Shown: positions 11,903 through 23,040 of the stretch, in pieces | How the letters are laid out: every line of letters starts with the position of its first letter | Numbering within the stretch: position 1 is the stretch's first letter | Program-made: the position numbers and the translations under genes | The notes under the pieces: model-generated | What the model was told of the DNA's origin: nothing | Databases searched by the model: none | Seen by the model: the letters and a program-made list of their open reading frames with translations, nothing else | Source: Isoetes taiwanensis | Taxonomy: Eukaryota; Streptophyta; Lycopodiopsida; Isoetales; Isoetaceae | DNA length: 64,000 nt | Reading direction: 5' to 3' | NCBI GenBank assembly: GCA_021234155.1 | Contig: JAJEKV010000325.1 | Coordinates: 124,001 to 188,000 of the forward strand

Positions 11903-12512
11903 ACCATCGCAGGGTCTACCAGAAGAAATTGAAGGCCTATAAGGAATATATGAAGAAGTGGGAGGCCTACAACTCCTACTACCAGGCCAAAATAAGGTAA
12001 CATATGTCGAAGGAGGATAGCCATCCAAGAAGAAGACCCTCAAGCCATCTCCAGAGAGACCCATTCCTCCCAAGAAACCAGTAGCAAGGAAGCTCGGATT
12101 GAGATCTGGCCCCAAGCAACCGAGATCCCATTTTGAGAGAAGTTACGCCTTCTCATCCCCGAAAGCACCATTCGCCGTGCTCGTGGAAGGAGGTCGCATA
12201 AGAATTCGACACTAACATGAGGGTCACAAGGCGAGATGCTGCTAGCCTTGCAAGAAGCAGCTGGTGCAACATTTTGAAGACTCGAGAGCGTGCACCATGC
12301 ATGCCAAGAGAGTGACCCTAATGATCAAGGACATGCAATTAGCTAGTTATATTAAAGGAGAACGATAAATCTTGTAAATAATAAATTTTGTAAATAAAAA
12401 GTTGTTTTAAGAAAATTCTAAGTGCATAAATGTTGTTAATCAGGTTGAATTAGCAATAATTGCCTTTTGTTTTAGTTAAATTGGCCATCATATGGCCAAA
12501 AAGTGAAAGTTA

Positions 12513-12576
12513 CTCACCTGCATGCCTTGAGCATCGACCTAAAAATTTAGGTCAGGCCCCAGACGCACACCGTGAG
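12513..12576. repeat. Leader hairpin module 3 (64 bp)
   Basis: CTCACCTGCATGCC ... GACCTAAAAATTTAGGTC ... CGCACACCGTGAG. The same family as modules 1 and 2, downstream of the charged reading frame. Confidence 0.8.
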
Positions 12577-12716
12577 TATTTCACATCAAAAATGGTCCTA
12601 AACATCTCCAAACTGCTCAAGTAAGGGGTCAATCTTGCATATCTCGATGAGACCATCATGTTTTGACCCTTAGTTCATCCTGTTTAGATAAGTTTTGACC
12701 AAATAGGGCCAACTTA

Positions 12717-12779
12717 CTCACGGTATGCGTCAGGACCTCGACCTAAATTTTAGGTCAGCCTTCTAGCGCACACCGTGAG
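12717..12779. repeat. Leader hairpin module 4 (63 bp)
   Basis: CTCACGGTATGCG ... GACCTAAATTTTAGGTC ... CGCACACCGTGAG, the best-preserved copy; its outer arms pair almost perfectly. It lies 204 bp after module 3, close to the 213-bp step between modules 1 and 2. The bases before modules 1 and 4 are also similar (ttttgaccaa...), so the spacer is part of a diverged repeat of about 205 bp. Confidence 0.8.
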
Positions 12780-13011
12780 TACTTTCAACATTATCTCTTT
12801 CATGCCACCTCCAATTGACCTCAAATTTGTTGCAATAGGTTCATTAGATAGTCTTATTCATGCTCAAAACCTCAAATTAGCCTTCAAATCCTCATTTTGA
12901 CCTTAAAAATATCACTTAACATCTTACAGGTTTGCTCCCAGCTTTTAGGCCATTTTCCAACTCCCTTAGGCGCTTCAAGAGCTATTTGTTAGCCCAGTTT
13001 AGTCAAGATCA

Positions 13012-13053
13012 ATGGCAACTGCAGATTTCAGGCGATGGTACAGTGCCAGTGCT
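13012..13053 (+). pseudogene. Chromovirus extra reading frame B, 5-prime piece
   Basis: An ATG at 13,012 opens 14 codons up to the LINE insertion point. The same frame resumes at 19,591 once the LINE and one TSD copy are removed, so the LINE landed inside an open frame. The stretch just before it ends CATCTTACAG, which resembles a splice acceptor. I do not know whether the frame is reached by splicing. Confidence 0.4.
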
Positions 13054-13119
13054 GACAGACTATGTGCGCAATGGACAGGTGCTTGACCTGGCGCCTTGGG
13101 AACACCGCCGGGGTGCTCG

Positions 13120-15312
13120 ATGGATGAGGCAGAGGCCATCACCTCTGCTATTCTCCAGAGCTTAACCCCTGGCCTAACCCTGTCACCTCAAGCTAATTTC
13201 ATTATTAATCTGTGGGTTGCAGAAGCTAGGAGCAGTAGATCTACAGTAGGACTTTTTAGATTTATACCTTGCAGAGATTCAGACGTGTTGTGTGTGATCT
13301 CCTTCTCAGAGGAGGGGAAAATTCTCATTCGGGACCTCAATTTCTCTGGCTTTCTTGAAACGGTGGTGAGAAACCACAGTTTCTTGGAAAATTTGCTGAT
13401 CTTGGACTCGGATCCTCAAGTCATCAAGCTGTGTTGCAATATTTTTCTCCTCCAGACTCGCCAAGTGTCTAAGTCCCGGAATCGACCTTCTTGTCCTCCA
13501 AAATGAGACCAAAGAAAACCGTGGAAAGAATTTTCTCGCCAACACAGGTGGAAAGATGAGGAAGATCATAAAACTTTGGACCAGGACAATAAAGACTGGA
13601 GGATCATCCTTACTCTGGAGAAAGAAGACGACCAGGCATGGAAAAAGATGAAAGAGCTTACATTATCCTTTGATATCATCAGGGATCAACAGAAAGCAGC
13701 AGCAGAATGCATGGGAATCAAGAACGAAGGCCTTCTTGCTGCATGTCAAGAGGAAATTACAAGATTGGAGAAACAATATGCTGAGGGGAAAGCGGGGGAT
13801 CGAGACCTTGTGTGGAACATGATCAAGAAACTACAGGAGTTAGATCTTCTCCTTTATCAGATGATCAGACTGAAGGCAGGACATTCCAAGGAAGATTGTT
13901 GTAGTTTAAAAAATCAAGCCTTTAAGAAGAGCATGACTGAATTGCTGCAAACAACTAAAGACTTGGCAGAAGATCTGGAATTGTTGGGGTGGAATTCTAA
14001 GGCCTCTTTTCGACTGGTACGGGTCTGGGAAGCTGCTGATGATCATGAAATCATAAAATTCAGGGAAGCATTTAAAGATGACCTTTCTCTTCTGGCTGCT
14101 GCTGAACTTAAGAATGTGGAGGTGAGACACAACACTGTCATGCACGAGCTGACACCTACAAAGGAATGCACCATTTGTGATTCAAATGGATACTTCAATC
14201 CTCGTGATGCTGCTAAGTGTGGATGCCCGAACTGCCAAAAGATTGTAAACCTCAACTTGGATAAGCAGTCAACAAAGATTTCAGATTTCAAGCTCAAGTC
14301 AAAGATTCCTACCTTGGGCAAGTATGACAAAATTAATGGTACGCTTCCCTCTTTCAAAAATGGTCTTCTTAATTCTTCTATAGGGAAGTGTCCCTTAGGT
14401 AATATGGAGGGTAAGGATTTTGTTAAAGGCTCAGTTGTTGACCTTCATGCTATTCATGATAAAGAAGCCTATGTGAAATACTCTTCCCATGGTATTCTGG
14501 TTCACTTTCCCAAAAACTGTCCTCAGATTTATGATGTTAAAAACTGGATTAACAAGATCATCAACATTCCTATTCTCTCTATCTTAAAAATGGATTCCAG
14601 AACCTTCCAAATTATTTGCAGGGATAGTAATCATGTGAAGTATATTCTGACCAGAAAAATTAATTCTATTGCTAATTGCCCTGCTTACATTATGAAATGG
14701 AATCCTCTTTATATTCCAGGAAACTTCTCTACCATTGCTACCACAACCTGGGTTTCTTGCCCGAATTTGCCTCCATTATTTTGGACAAATAACCACCTTA
14801 AGGCAATTGGTGAATGTTTGGGGGAAGTTATTCATATATCCATCCCCCAAACTGATTTTCCTTCCATTTGTATTATGAAGGAAATTAATTCCAACTGGGA
14901 GAAGTTTATTGGTTCAAGAATTGATGAGGACTCCTTTCTGGATATCAAGATCAGTTATTCTAAAACCCCTATTATTGAGCCTAAAAAGGATAATTTGAGT
15001 TCCAAGGGGAAAGATCCTATGTTTCAAACTCAAGGAAGAAAGGAATGGATCCCTAAAAAGGATCTGAGAAAAGATCACAACCTTGAGAAAGGTGAATGCA
15101 GCAAAGTTAATGATAAAGAGGTGAAGGTAATTGTTCCAGCCCAACTATGCATTCCCTGGAAAGATCAGAAAAGTAACAATAAGGTTGGCAGCAATGTGAT
15201 CATTGAAGAAATTATTGAAGGCATTGATATCTCTGATTTAAATAAAAATCAAGATTCAAATATTCAGAATGATGATCCATATGAGAGTGATAACTCTGGA
15301 TTATCAGAGTAG
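13120..15312 (+). pseudogene. LINE ORF1, DUF4283-like nucleic-acid-binding protein
   Basis: I chose the ATG at 13,120, the first ATG of the open frame. The frame runs to 15,312 with a single TGA at 13,504-13,506; codons on both sides are in the same phase, so one base change interrupts a protein of about 730 residues. A cysteine cluster CTIC-x14-CGCPNC lies at about 14,167-14,240. The part at about 14,460-14,900 looks like the DUF4283/RRM-like domain of plant L1 ORF1 proteins, with the characteristic W-V-x-C-P-N-L-P-P-x-F-W then LKAIGECLGEVIHI pattern. The C-terminal part is Lys/Asp-rich. Family role: ORF1p coats LINE RNA in the ribonucleoprotein that ORF2p uses for target-primed reverse transcription. 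The gap to ORF2 is 157 bp. Confidence 0.75.
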
Positions 15313-15469
15313 GCTTATCTTTAATATATTATTGACAAAGACCTGCAAAGAGAAGAAAGTCTTCATCCATGACAAATTGTTTCTTATCATAGAAAAAAGA
15401 AAAACAGCAAAAATCAGACCCCTGAGCCATCGAGAAGAAGCTCAAGGAAATCTAAAAAAACTGATTTCT

Positions 15470-18400
15470 ATGGATATTGATCTTAGATGTGTGACCTGGA
15501 ATCTTCAAGGCATCAATTCTGACATATTTTTCTTTCAGGAACATAAGCTTCATGATGAGGATTTCGAAAAATTAATTTCATTTGCTTTGCCTTCTAATTT
15601 TAAGCTTTGGGCTTTAAAATCTAACAACTCTTCTGCAGGCATTTCTATAGCTTGGAGTGAAAGTCTCAATATTTCTAACATTCAAATGATGAATGCTAGC
15701 TGTGGCAGGTGGTAGATTCTCCATGGGGACATTAATCTCAAAAAGTTTGCTTTTGTCAATATTTATGCTCAGCATCAGCCTCGTGAAAGGAGCTCCATGT
15801 GGAATTGCATTAGAAACAGTCTGGATAGGATCCCTTATGATAATTGCATTATGGCAGGTGACTTTAACATGGTCACTCATGATTTCATGAGAAGCATCAA
15901 TTTCAGGCCTCTCACTAATCAAGAAGCAAATTCTTGGAATCATCTTCTTTCCAGCCATGATCTCAAGCTTGCTAGAACTCAGCCCAATTGCTTCAGCTGG
16001 TCCAATCATAGAGCTAATGACCCAATTCTTTGTATGCATGATAGATTCTATGTGAGTGAGCACATTTGGCATAGCTGTGACAGGGTGTCTAATCTTAATG
16101 GCTTTACCATTTCTGATCATTTCCCCCAGCTCATTCAAATTAATGGTAACCCCAATATTACCAGGAGGAATTCTTTCTTTAAGTTGAATGTTTCTCTGCT
16201 CCAGCATTAAAGTTTTCTTCAAGAATTCGAGATGATTTACAATAGCATCCCCAAGCCCACTACTCACTTGGGATGGATGAATTGGTGGGTTCTCACTTCC
16301 AAAAGCATCAAAAGATGGCTTAAGAATTGGGGCAAGCAGATTCACATCCAAGGTAAGAAGTATCTTGAAGATCTTAGAGCTGAGCTTCAGTCTAGTCCCC
16401 AAGAGTATCAAGATGAAATCAAACTGAAAATTGAAAAGGAGGAAATCAAGATTGCTAAAGGTTGGCAGCTTAAGGCCAAAATTAGAGAACTCAAAGATGA
16501 TGAAAGATCCAATTCCAAGTATTTCTTCATCAAAGCTAAAAGCAGTATTCAAGCTGAAGGTATGTCTGTTTCTGAGGACATTGACCTAAAAAAGGCTGCT
16601 ACCAATCATTTTGTTAAGATTATGGGTACTAACCATGATTTTTCTGAAGCTGAAATGGATGAGTTCATTCACATGCAAAATGTTATTCTAGATCATCATA
16701 ATGACACTTTGATAGCTCCTTTTACCAAAGAGGAACTCTTCACAAGTGTCTCAGGTATGCAAAATGGTAAGACACCAGGGCCAGATGGCCTTCCTGCTGA
16801 ATTTTTTAAAAAGACTTGGGGCATTATTGGTTCTGACATCACTAATCTGTGTAATGAGTTTTTGATGCTTAGATCCATGGATTGCAGGATCAATACCAGT
16901 CTCATCACCCTTATCCCCAAGATAGAAGAGCCTACTACCTTTTCTGATTACAGGCCTATTTCCCTCACTAATGTGGTGTATAAGATTATTTCTGCCACCA
17001 TCGCCTCCAGATTGAAGCAGGTCCTTAATATGGTCATCTCCAACAACCAATCAGCTTATCTTAAGGATAGATTTATCTTGGACAATGTAGTAATGGCCAA
17101 CATTGGTATGAATTGGGCTAAGAAAACCAAGCAAAATATTGGCCTGCTCAAGTTAGATATCACCAAAGCTTTTGATACAGTTTCTTGGAAATTTTTAATC
17201 AAATGCTGTCATAAGATGGGATTTTCTCATGATGTTACCAGCATGTTCTTAGCCATTCTAAAGAATTTCAGATCTTCTGTCCTTATCAATGGTGAGTGCA
17301 GTCCATTCTTCGAGATCAAAAGAGGGGTGAAACAAGGTTGTCCTTTGGCTCCTTTCCTTTTCCTCATAGTTATGGAAGCTTTAAGCAGTGCCCTCAAGAA
17401 ATCTGAAAATGATGGCAAAATTAATGGCTTGAAGCTCCCAGACAATCAGGTATTTCTTAATGCTCATTTTGCAGATGACACTTTCATATTTATCAAAATG
17501 GAGGAGGTCTCGATCATCAATGCCCAAGAGCTGCTTCATAAGTTTGACAACACTTCTGGATGTAAGATCAACCCTATCAAGTCAAAGTTGATGGCATATA
17601 ATCAGGTAACAGGGCAGAATTCTGCTCATAATCTTGGCTGTGAGTATCTCTCTCCCACCACTAAATCTAAGATTCTAGGCATTCCTTTTGCTTTGAGAAG
17701 TAATGCTAGTGAGCTCTGGGGTGATATCATTGAGAAATTCAATAAGAAAGCTGATATGTTAAATAGTAAGTTTCTCTCCAAAAATGGCAGAGCTATATTG
17801 GCTAATTCTATTATTTCTGCCTCTCATGTTTATCAATCATCCATTCTTCTAGCTCCTAAAAAAGTTACCTCCAAACTCCAGAGTATTCTAGGCAGATTTA
17901 TAGCTAATGGGGGTACTAGAAGAACCTGGATTCCTGTTGCCATGAAAGAATGCCTGAAAAGCAAGAAAAATGGAGGGTTGGGTATTATTGACATTGAAAA
18001 GCAGAGTATGGCCCTGGCTGCCAAGTATATCTATAGAGCTGGCTTCAACAAGATCAATCATCCAGTGTCTTGTCTTATTAGACATTACTTGCTTAAATGC
18101 AAACCCTTTGGCTGGAGAAATGTTAAGATGCATTTGCCAGACAGTCTTTTCTTTGATTTCAAGGTCCCAAATAATACTCCTGGTATCATAAAGAAATGGA
18201 TCAAGGCTTGGAATATTGGTTGCAAGGTGTATAGCTGGAAGGAAGGGTTGTCTAAAGATCAATCTATTTTCTGGAACCCTTCTCTTATTTTGAATAATCC
18301 TAATATGTGTTTGGCTATGAATTTTCCTATTCAATGCAGAAAATGGTCAGACAGAGGTATCACTCATATCTCTCACCTCTTCAATGATCAAGGGATAATC

Positions 18401-19105
18401 GAGTTTCATGATTCTATTCTGGCTGACTTGGATGAGGAAAACGAGATGATATATAATGCTATTAAGGTTTGCTTAAGTCTGGGTACTTGGCACAATGAAG
18501 ATATCCAATGGCATCACAAGGGGAAAATTCTCTACAAAGTTAGTCTGATCTACAAGCTCCTCACAAGAGGTTACACCATGTCCTTACATTTAAAGTGGGA
18601 TATATCTGCAGATAGGTGTTCAGCCAATCTGAGATTCATGTGGAATTCCCCAATTAACCCCAAGATTAAATCCTTCATTTGGCAGCTATGGCATAAGGCT
18701 CTTGCCACTAACTACAAGAGGTCTAGATTGAATATGACCTCCTCTAATTTGTGTGAAAAATGTTTGCAGGAGCAGGAAGATGAAGATCACCTCTTTAGAA
18801 ATTGCCTTTGGTCTGAATGGGTTCTTGAACTGGCAGCTATTGAGTTTAACATTCCACACCTTTCTGAAACTGCCTTGGTGGATATTATTTTTCCTTATCA
18901 ACCCAGAGATTGGAGAATTTATATCCTCCTTTGGAGGATGTGGAAGGCTAGAAACTCTCTCATCTTTAAAGAAGAGATTGTGTGGCCCAAGACTGTCATT
19001 GAACAGTCAAAATTTGATATAAAATGGATTAATGAGGTTATTTGGGTAACTTATATATTTCTTTTTGCTTTTCAGGAAATATTTTGGTGGGACAAAAGAA
19101 GTTAG
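15470..19105 (+). pseudogene. LINE ORF2: endonuclease, reverse transcriptase, zf-RVT
   Basis: One frame from the ATG at 15,470 to 19,105 broken by only two stops, TAG at 15,713 and TAA at 16,208. The APE-type endonuclease shows WNLQG near the start, FFFQEHK, GDFN (15,857-15,868) and SDH (16,112-16,120). Between WNLQGINSD and FFFQEHK the usual spacer of some 20 residues is missing, so a small in-frame deletion lies inside the nuclease. The reverse transcriptase shows NGKTPGPDG, SDYRPISLTN, LDITKAFD (17,153-17,176), GVKQGCPLAPFLF and the catalytic FADD (17,468-17,479). A zf-RVT domain with LCEKC and a following H/C pair sits near 18,620-18,830. Role: nicks the target and copies LINE RNA there. 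The nuclease damage and stops make activity unlikely; the RT part alone is open for 957 codons. Confidence 0.85.
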
Positions 19106-19573
19106 GATGGGACCGGATCAATTTGATGATTAATGCAATGTGGATTGATCAGTTTGGAGCCAACCCTACGATATATCATGGAGATCAGTGTCGATGCGAC
19201 TGTTCTTGCTTCGAGAATTATAGCCAGTAAGAAGGCGCTAATTTGTGAGCCGTAGATCTTCTTGGGCATTTCAACTTGGCAAAATTCGGACATGCAATCG
19301 TCGTATTGCCAATTCTCGCCGACTTCCGGAGGATTAGGGGGTAAAATATCGCCTTATATGGGATATTTCCGACCATTGAACTTGCTGCCTTTTTTCTTTA
19401 TGGTGAATGCATGCCTATAATATATGCATTCCTTGATACTCAAAGTCACTTTTTATAATCACTTATTTGAGACTTAGAGAATGCATACATATAATATTTG
19501 CATTCTCGAAATTTTTGTACCTACTCTTTCTATATTAATATATACACTAAGCCTTCAATATAAAAAAAAAAAA
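19106..19573 (+). other. LINE 3-prime UTR and poly(A) tail
   Basis: Non-coding tail between the ORF2 stop and the TSD. The word ATGCAT...ATAATAT-TGCATTC appears twice (about 19,408 and 19,481). It ends in 12 A residues at 19,562-19,573, as expected for target-primed reverse transcription. Confidence 0.7.
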
Positions 19574-19590
19574 GGTACAGCGCCAGTGCT

Positions 19591-19896
19591 CATGTGGCTG
19601 AAGCTGATATCAATGCCATTTTTGAAGTTTTCCAGAAGGAGATAGACATCCAAGCCACCTTATAGACAACCCCATCCTATATGGAAGTCATGACTGAATT
19701 CCAAGCTAGGGTAGGACCATCCTTAGTACAGCTTCCCCCTTGTACAGGATATTTTGTTCCTAAGCAATCCCTCCAAGCAGCCTTGGGTGATGTCCCGAAC
19801 ATTGCCAAGTACCTGAACAACAAAGTTGCTAGGTTGCCAGATTACATGGTCATGACAATTAATAGGGCAAATATTTCTCCTATACCGCTGCGTTAG
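19591..19896 (+). pseudogene. Chromovirus extra reading frame B, 3-prime piece
   Basis: Goes on in frame from the 14 codons before the LINE. It runs 24 codons to a TAG at 19,663, then stays open in the same frame from 19,666 to the stop at 19,894. In all this is about 115 codons with one internal stop. The protein is ordinary in composition (PSLVQLPPCTGYFVPKQSL is a typical stretch) and unlike the charged frame A. I do not recognise it. It lies before gag, where chromoviruses normally have no gene. Confidence 0.4.
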
Positions 19897-20445
19897 CCAT
19901 CTTTCTCTCTCACCGTGCCCAAAACCCAATCGGGGCACCCCCTAGCCTCTTGTGAAGGTCAGCTCCTCTTCGCGATTATCAAGCGAGCAAGAAGGAAGAG
20001 CGAAAGCGAAGAGTTAGGCTCGGGCGGCGAAGACTACATCGAGTTCGACCCGGACCGGGGGGCGGCGACAAGTAGAAGCGGGAGATCCGGTCTTTCGACC
20101 GTTTTTTGCAGACCCACGGGATGCGCTCCCCCTTTCGGGCTAGGTATCACAAGCCTAGCCCCCATCATCATCAGCGGCGGGGAGTACACGCTCTGAAAGT
20201 GACATCGAGAACCTCCCAGAATGCGAGCCGGGGGAATGCGCGCGGCGAGTTCTTTGCACCTTGCGGCAACAACGGTCTGGATGACTTCGCCGATGGGGAG
20301 GCTTCAGGCTTTCCAATCAATATAAAAAGTGGAGACACCTACAATGGGGAGTCGACTTCAGATATCGAGCATATAGTAGCATCAGGCAAATGATGACATT
20401 TCGGGACGCCTTTGAGAAGAAGAATTCTACGCCATCCAAGAACAG

Positions 20446-21057
20446 ATGGGGATCCGTGGCAAGACCACAAATATTTTGATGCCAAGTTCTTCGACACCAG
20501 CTCCCACAGGTGTTCAGAGAAGAGGCGAGATCGACCTGACCAGAATCGCCTCAACAATAAGGGACTACAGAGACCTGACGGAAATTCCCGTCGATGAATA
20601 TGCGGGAAGACATAGAGCCGGTGCCCGAGCCGACGAAGAATCAACAGCGACAAGCCGGGATAGGTCGCTAAGGTACTACCTTCCTCTACTATTGGACGGG
20701 AGAATAGCGGTCACCCACCGCAAGTTCAGCCCAAGGGGCGAAGAAGGAGTATTCATGCTCATCGCACTCTCAGGATTTGGTAGGCATGCTCGGCTGATCC
20801 CAGCAGTTGATCATGTCATCCTAGTCAAGAGAACGGTGGCACTGGATATCTTTGACTTCGCGGTACCCTACCGACGGCAAGGAAGATTAGCAATGACTGC
20901 GGCCTACACTTCGGACCACAGAGTGGAAGACTTGGTGACAGCCTTGCAGGGCGGAACACCAACGAACATCCTCAGAAACTTGGGATGCTCGGTAGGAACG
21001 GCCCAGGTTAAGAAGTTCCTTGAGGATAGCCCATCCTTCCGGCAATTCCAAGAATAG
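20446..21057 (+). pseudogene. Chromovirus extra reading frame C, possible 30K-type movement-protein-like fold
   Basis: An ATG-started frame of 203 codons before gag, with degraded frames of similar style from about 19,915. The stretch from residue 80 to 150 has a run of predicted beta strands: a short G-R-I-A-V strand, SPRG followed by an aliphatic strand ending in ALS, an LI-x2-V-x-H block, and a D-F-x-V-P step followed by a second hydrophobic strand. That order and spacing resemble the core of the 30K superfamily of plant virus movement proteins, whose relatives are known to occur integrated in plant genomes. The nearly invariant Asp of that family is not where I would expect it, so this is a lead and not an identification. 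Frameshifts upstream make the true N-terminus uncertain. Confidence 0.3.
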
Positions 21058-21690
21058 TTAGACTCTTGATCCCGGAAGCATTGTAATGAAGCTACTATAT
21101 ATATAAATATATTTTGTTTCGCATTCTAAATGTCTTGTTGATGTATTTTGTTTCCACAACTATATCAACAAACACATATAATGCAATAGAACAAACAAAG
21201 CTAACCGCAAGGCTACGATCTACTTGTGTATGCAGCTAGAGGTCCAGGAACAGCTGAACAAGACCGGCGAGTCCATAGAGATGAAGAGATGTCGGCCAGA
21301 CAGCACCTGCCAAGGAACCTGTACGAAGAATTCGGTCCCATGACTCCCGAAGAGGAGATGCCGTAGATGAGATCGATCTTCAAGAGATAAAAAGGCCTTA
21401 TTAGCGGCACAACCAACGGTTGGGTCAGACCACAACGTCCGATCTGTAAAGCACCACCTCGAAGACGGGGAAAGCATAAGAAGAAGAGCAAAGAGAAGGA
21501 GGTCCCCTAGCACGGAATCCTCCAGGCACAAGCTGGATTAGGACTCGATTCGGAGGAAGAGGTGGAATAGGTGCAAGGACCGTAGAGGCGGCAAATCTGA
21601 GGACACAAGGACCTCGGACTACCGAAAGAAAGTAGACTTCTTGGCGAGCAATGTGTGGAAGGCAAGAAAGCTCGAACAATTCTCGGGTGA
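21058..21690 (+). other. Degraded internal chromovirus sequence between frame C and gag
   Basis: No frame stays open and no motif is readable. It contains an AT-rich run (ATATATATAAATATATTTTG at 21,098). It may hold the true gag start. Confidence 0.4.
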
Positions 21691-22450
21691 TAGTCGGTCG
21701 AGGCATGGATCAGAGGCACAGGCTGGGCGAGATGAGGGAATATGGGAATGCATCTGAGAATGAAGGACAAAGACAAAGGCAGAGTGGCTACAACCAACCT
21801 TAAAGGAGCAACCAGGATATGGTGGAAGGGCTATGCCAAGGCCCATGGGTTGAGCAGGGATAGCTGCAGATTCAAGAAATTTTCAAAGACATTCAAGCGC
21901 CACTATGTGCCAAGGAGCACAAATGCCACATGATGCAAAGAATTCTACCGGCCACAAATGGCGGCAAGTCCATGCGAAATACACGGAAGAGTTCATGGCG
22001 AGGCTTTATGTGCGGGCCGAGTGAACGCCATGCAATGGGAAGGGTACATCGAGGGATTAAACGATGAGATAAGAAAGCTGGTAAGAGCAATCAACCCTCG
22101 AACAGTATCAGACAAGGATCCGGCCCTCAGAACAGTGGGCAGAAACAACAGTACTATCAGGATAAGGGCAAAGCATCGGGGAGTTATAGCCCTAGGCCAG
22201 CTAGTCGGGACCAGCAAAAAGCTCCATACAATTGGCAATTATGGGACGCAGCGGGGAAAAAGAAAACGTATCCTTCAAGGATAAGCCGCGGCGAAGGGTC
22301 AAACTACTCGAAAGCGGTGCGATCCTTTTACAAGCAATGCCTAGGAGAAGAGGCGAGTGCATTGAGAAAGCGGCTCGCCAGTAAGCTGTCAATCGTGCCA
22401 CGTAACAGCAAACCGCCCTTTTTGTCATGAATGCGGCATTAGTAGAGTTG
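21690..22450 (+). pseudogene. Chromovirus gag remnant
   Basis: Around 21,780-21,920 a frame gives LKGATRIWW followed by FKRHYVP. This matches the conserved part of Ty3-type Gag (the A-x2-W-W step and the E-F-x3-F-x3-Y-x-P step), which builds the capsid of the intracellular particle. The remaining parts lie in other frames. Near 22,385-22,440 Cys and His codons occur in an order that could be a broken CCHC zinc knuckle. Multiple frameshifts. Confidence 0.6.
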
Positions 22451-22589
22451 GGTGGGAGACTCCCCTCGACGGCAGCCCTACGGGAAACGCAGCGACTTCA
22501 TGTGGTGAGGTGTCATATCTTTGCAGCCATAGATCTCGCACCAGCGAGAAAATCGTGATCGTGTAATCTCCGCGGTAGGGAAGGCCAAG

Positions 22590-22860
22590 GCCAAGTCTTT
22601 TATAGTCGATAGATCACGGGGAGCACCCACAACTTGCGTCTCCAAGAATGGTTGAGATGTTGAAGCTCAAGCGTTGAAGTCAAAGCCGAGACCCATAGTG
22701 TTAGCAAAGCGGGCGGTGAGACACACCGGCAGCAAGAGGGTAAATTCGACATCGATTTGCAGGGGATCAATATCCAAATGGGAGCAGAAGTGATGAACAT
22801 CGGGGGAAGTATGATTTGATCATCGGCATGGAGTACCTCGGCTTCTAGCAAAGGCCATCA
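22590..22860 (+). pseudogene. Chromovirus protease remnant
   Basis: The stretch at about 22,605-22,670 fits the D-[S/C]-G-x-[S/T]-H-N-F-[I/V]-S active-site region of retroviral-type aspartic protease, though with base errors (only the T-H-N part reads cleanly). At 22,808-22,842 comes YDLIIGMEYL, the hydrophobic D-x-I-x-G-M-x-W/Y-L strand near the protease C-terminus. The enzyme cuts the Gag-Pol polyprotein. It is not functional as read. Confidence 0.6.
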
Positions 22861-23040
22861 TCGACCGCGGGGAACCGTAAAAGTGACCTTGGCGGCTTCC
22901 AATCGGCAAAATCATAGAAATTGCATGTAAAGAAGTTGTTCCTATCATACGGTGTATGTCTAGTAGCGGCTGCTCAAGTGCATAAAGAAGCGGCGAGTAG
23001 CCTATGTCTTCAAGCTCGGATCGAAGAGCAGGAGTCGAAA

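Larger units (their letters stand above)
13054..19573 (+). mobile_element. L1-type LINE retrotransposon, full length
   Basis: It is bounded by a 17-bp TSD, GGTACAGTGCCAGTGCT at 13,037-13,053 and the same with one T-to-C change at 19,574-19,590. It ends in a 12-base poly(A). Contents are a short 5-prime UTR, ORF1 (RNA-binding, DUF4283-like), ORF2 (APE-type endonuclease, reverse transcriptase, zf-RVT), and a 3-prime UTR of about 470 bp. The near-identical TSD and the almost intact frames point to a fairly recent insertion into the chromovirus. In-frame stops in both ORFs mean that it is not autonomous as read. Confidence 0.93.

Noticed and set aside
10648-12779. Leader hairpins as transcription terminators or tRNA-like genes
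   Set aside because: No U-tract or A/B-box pattern; position inside a retrotransposon leader and the repeat nature argue against it.
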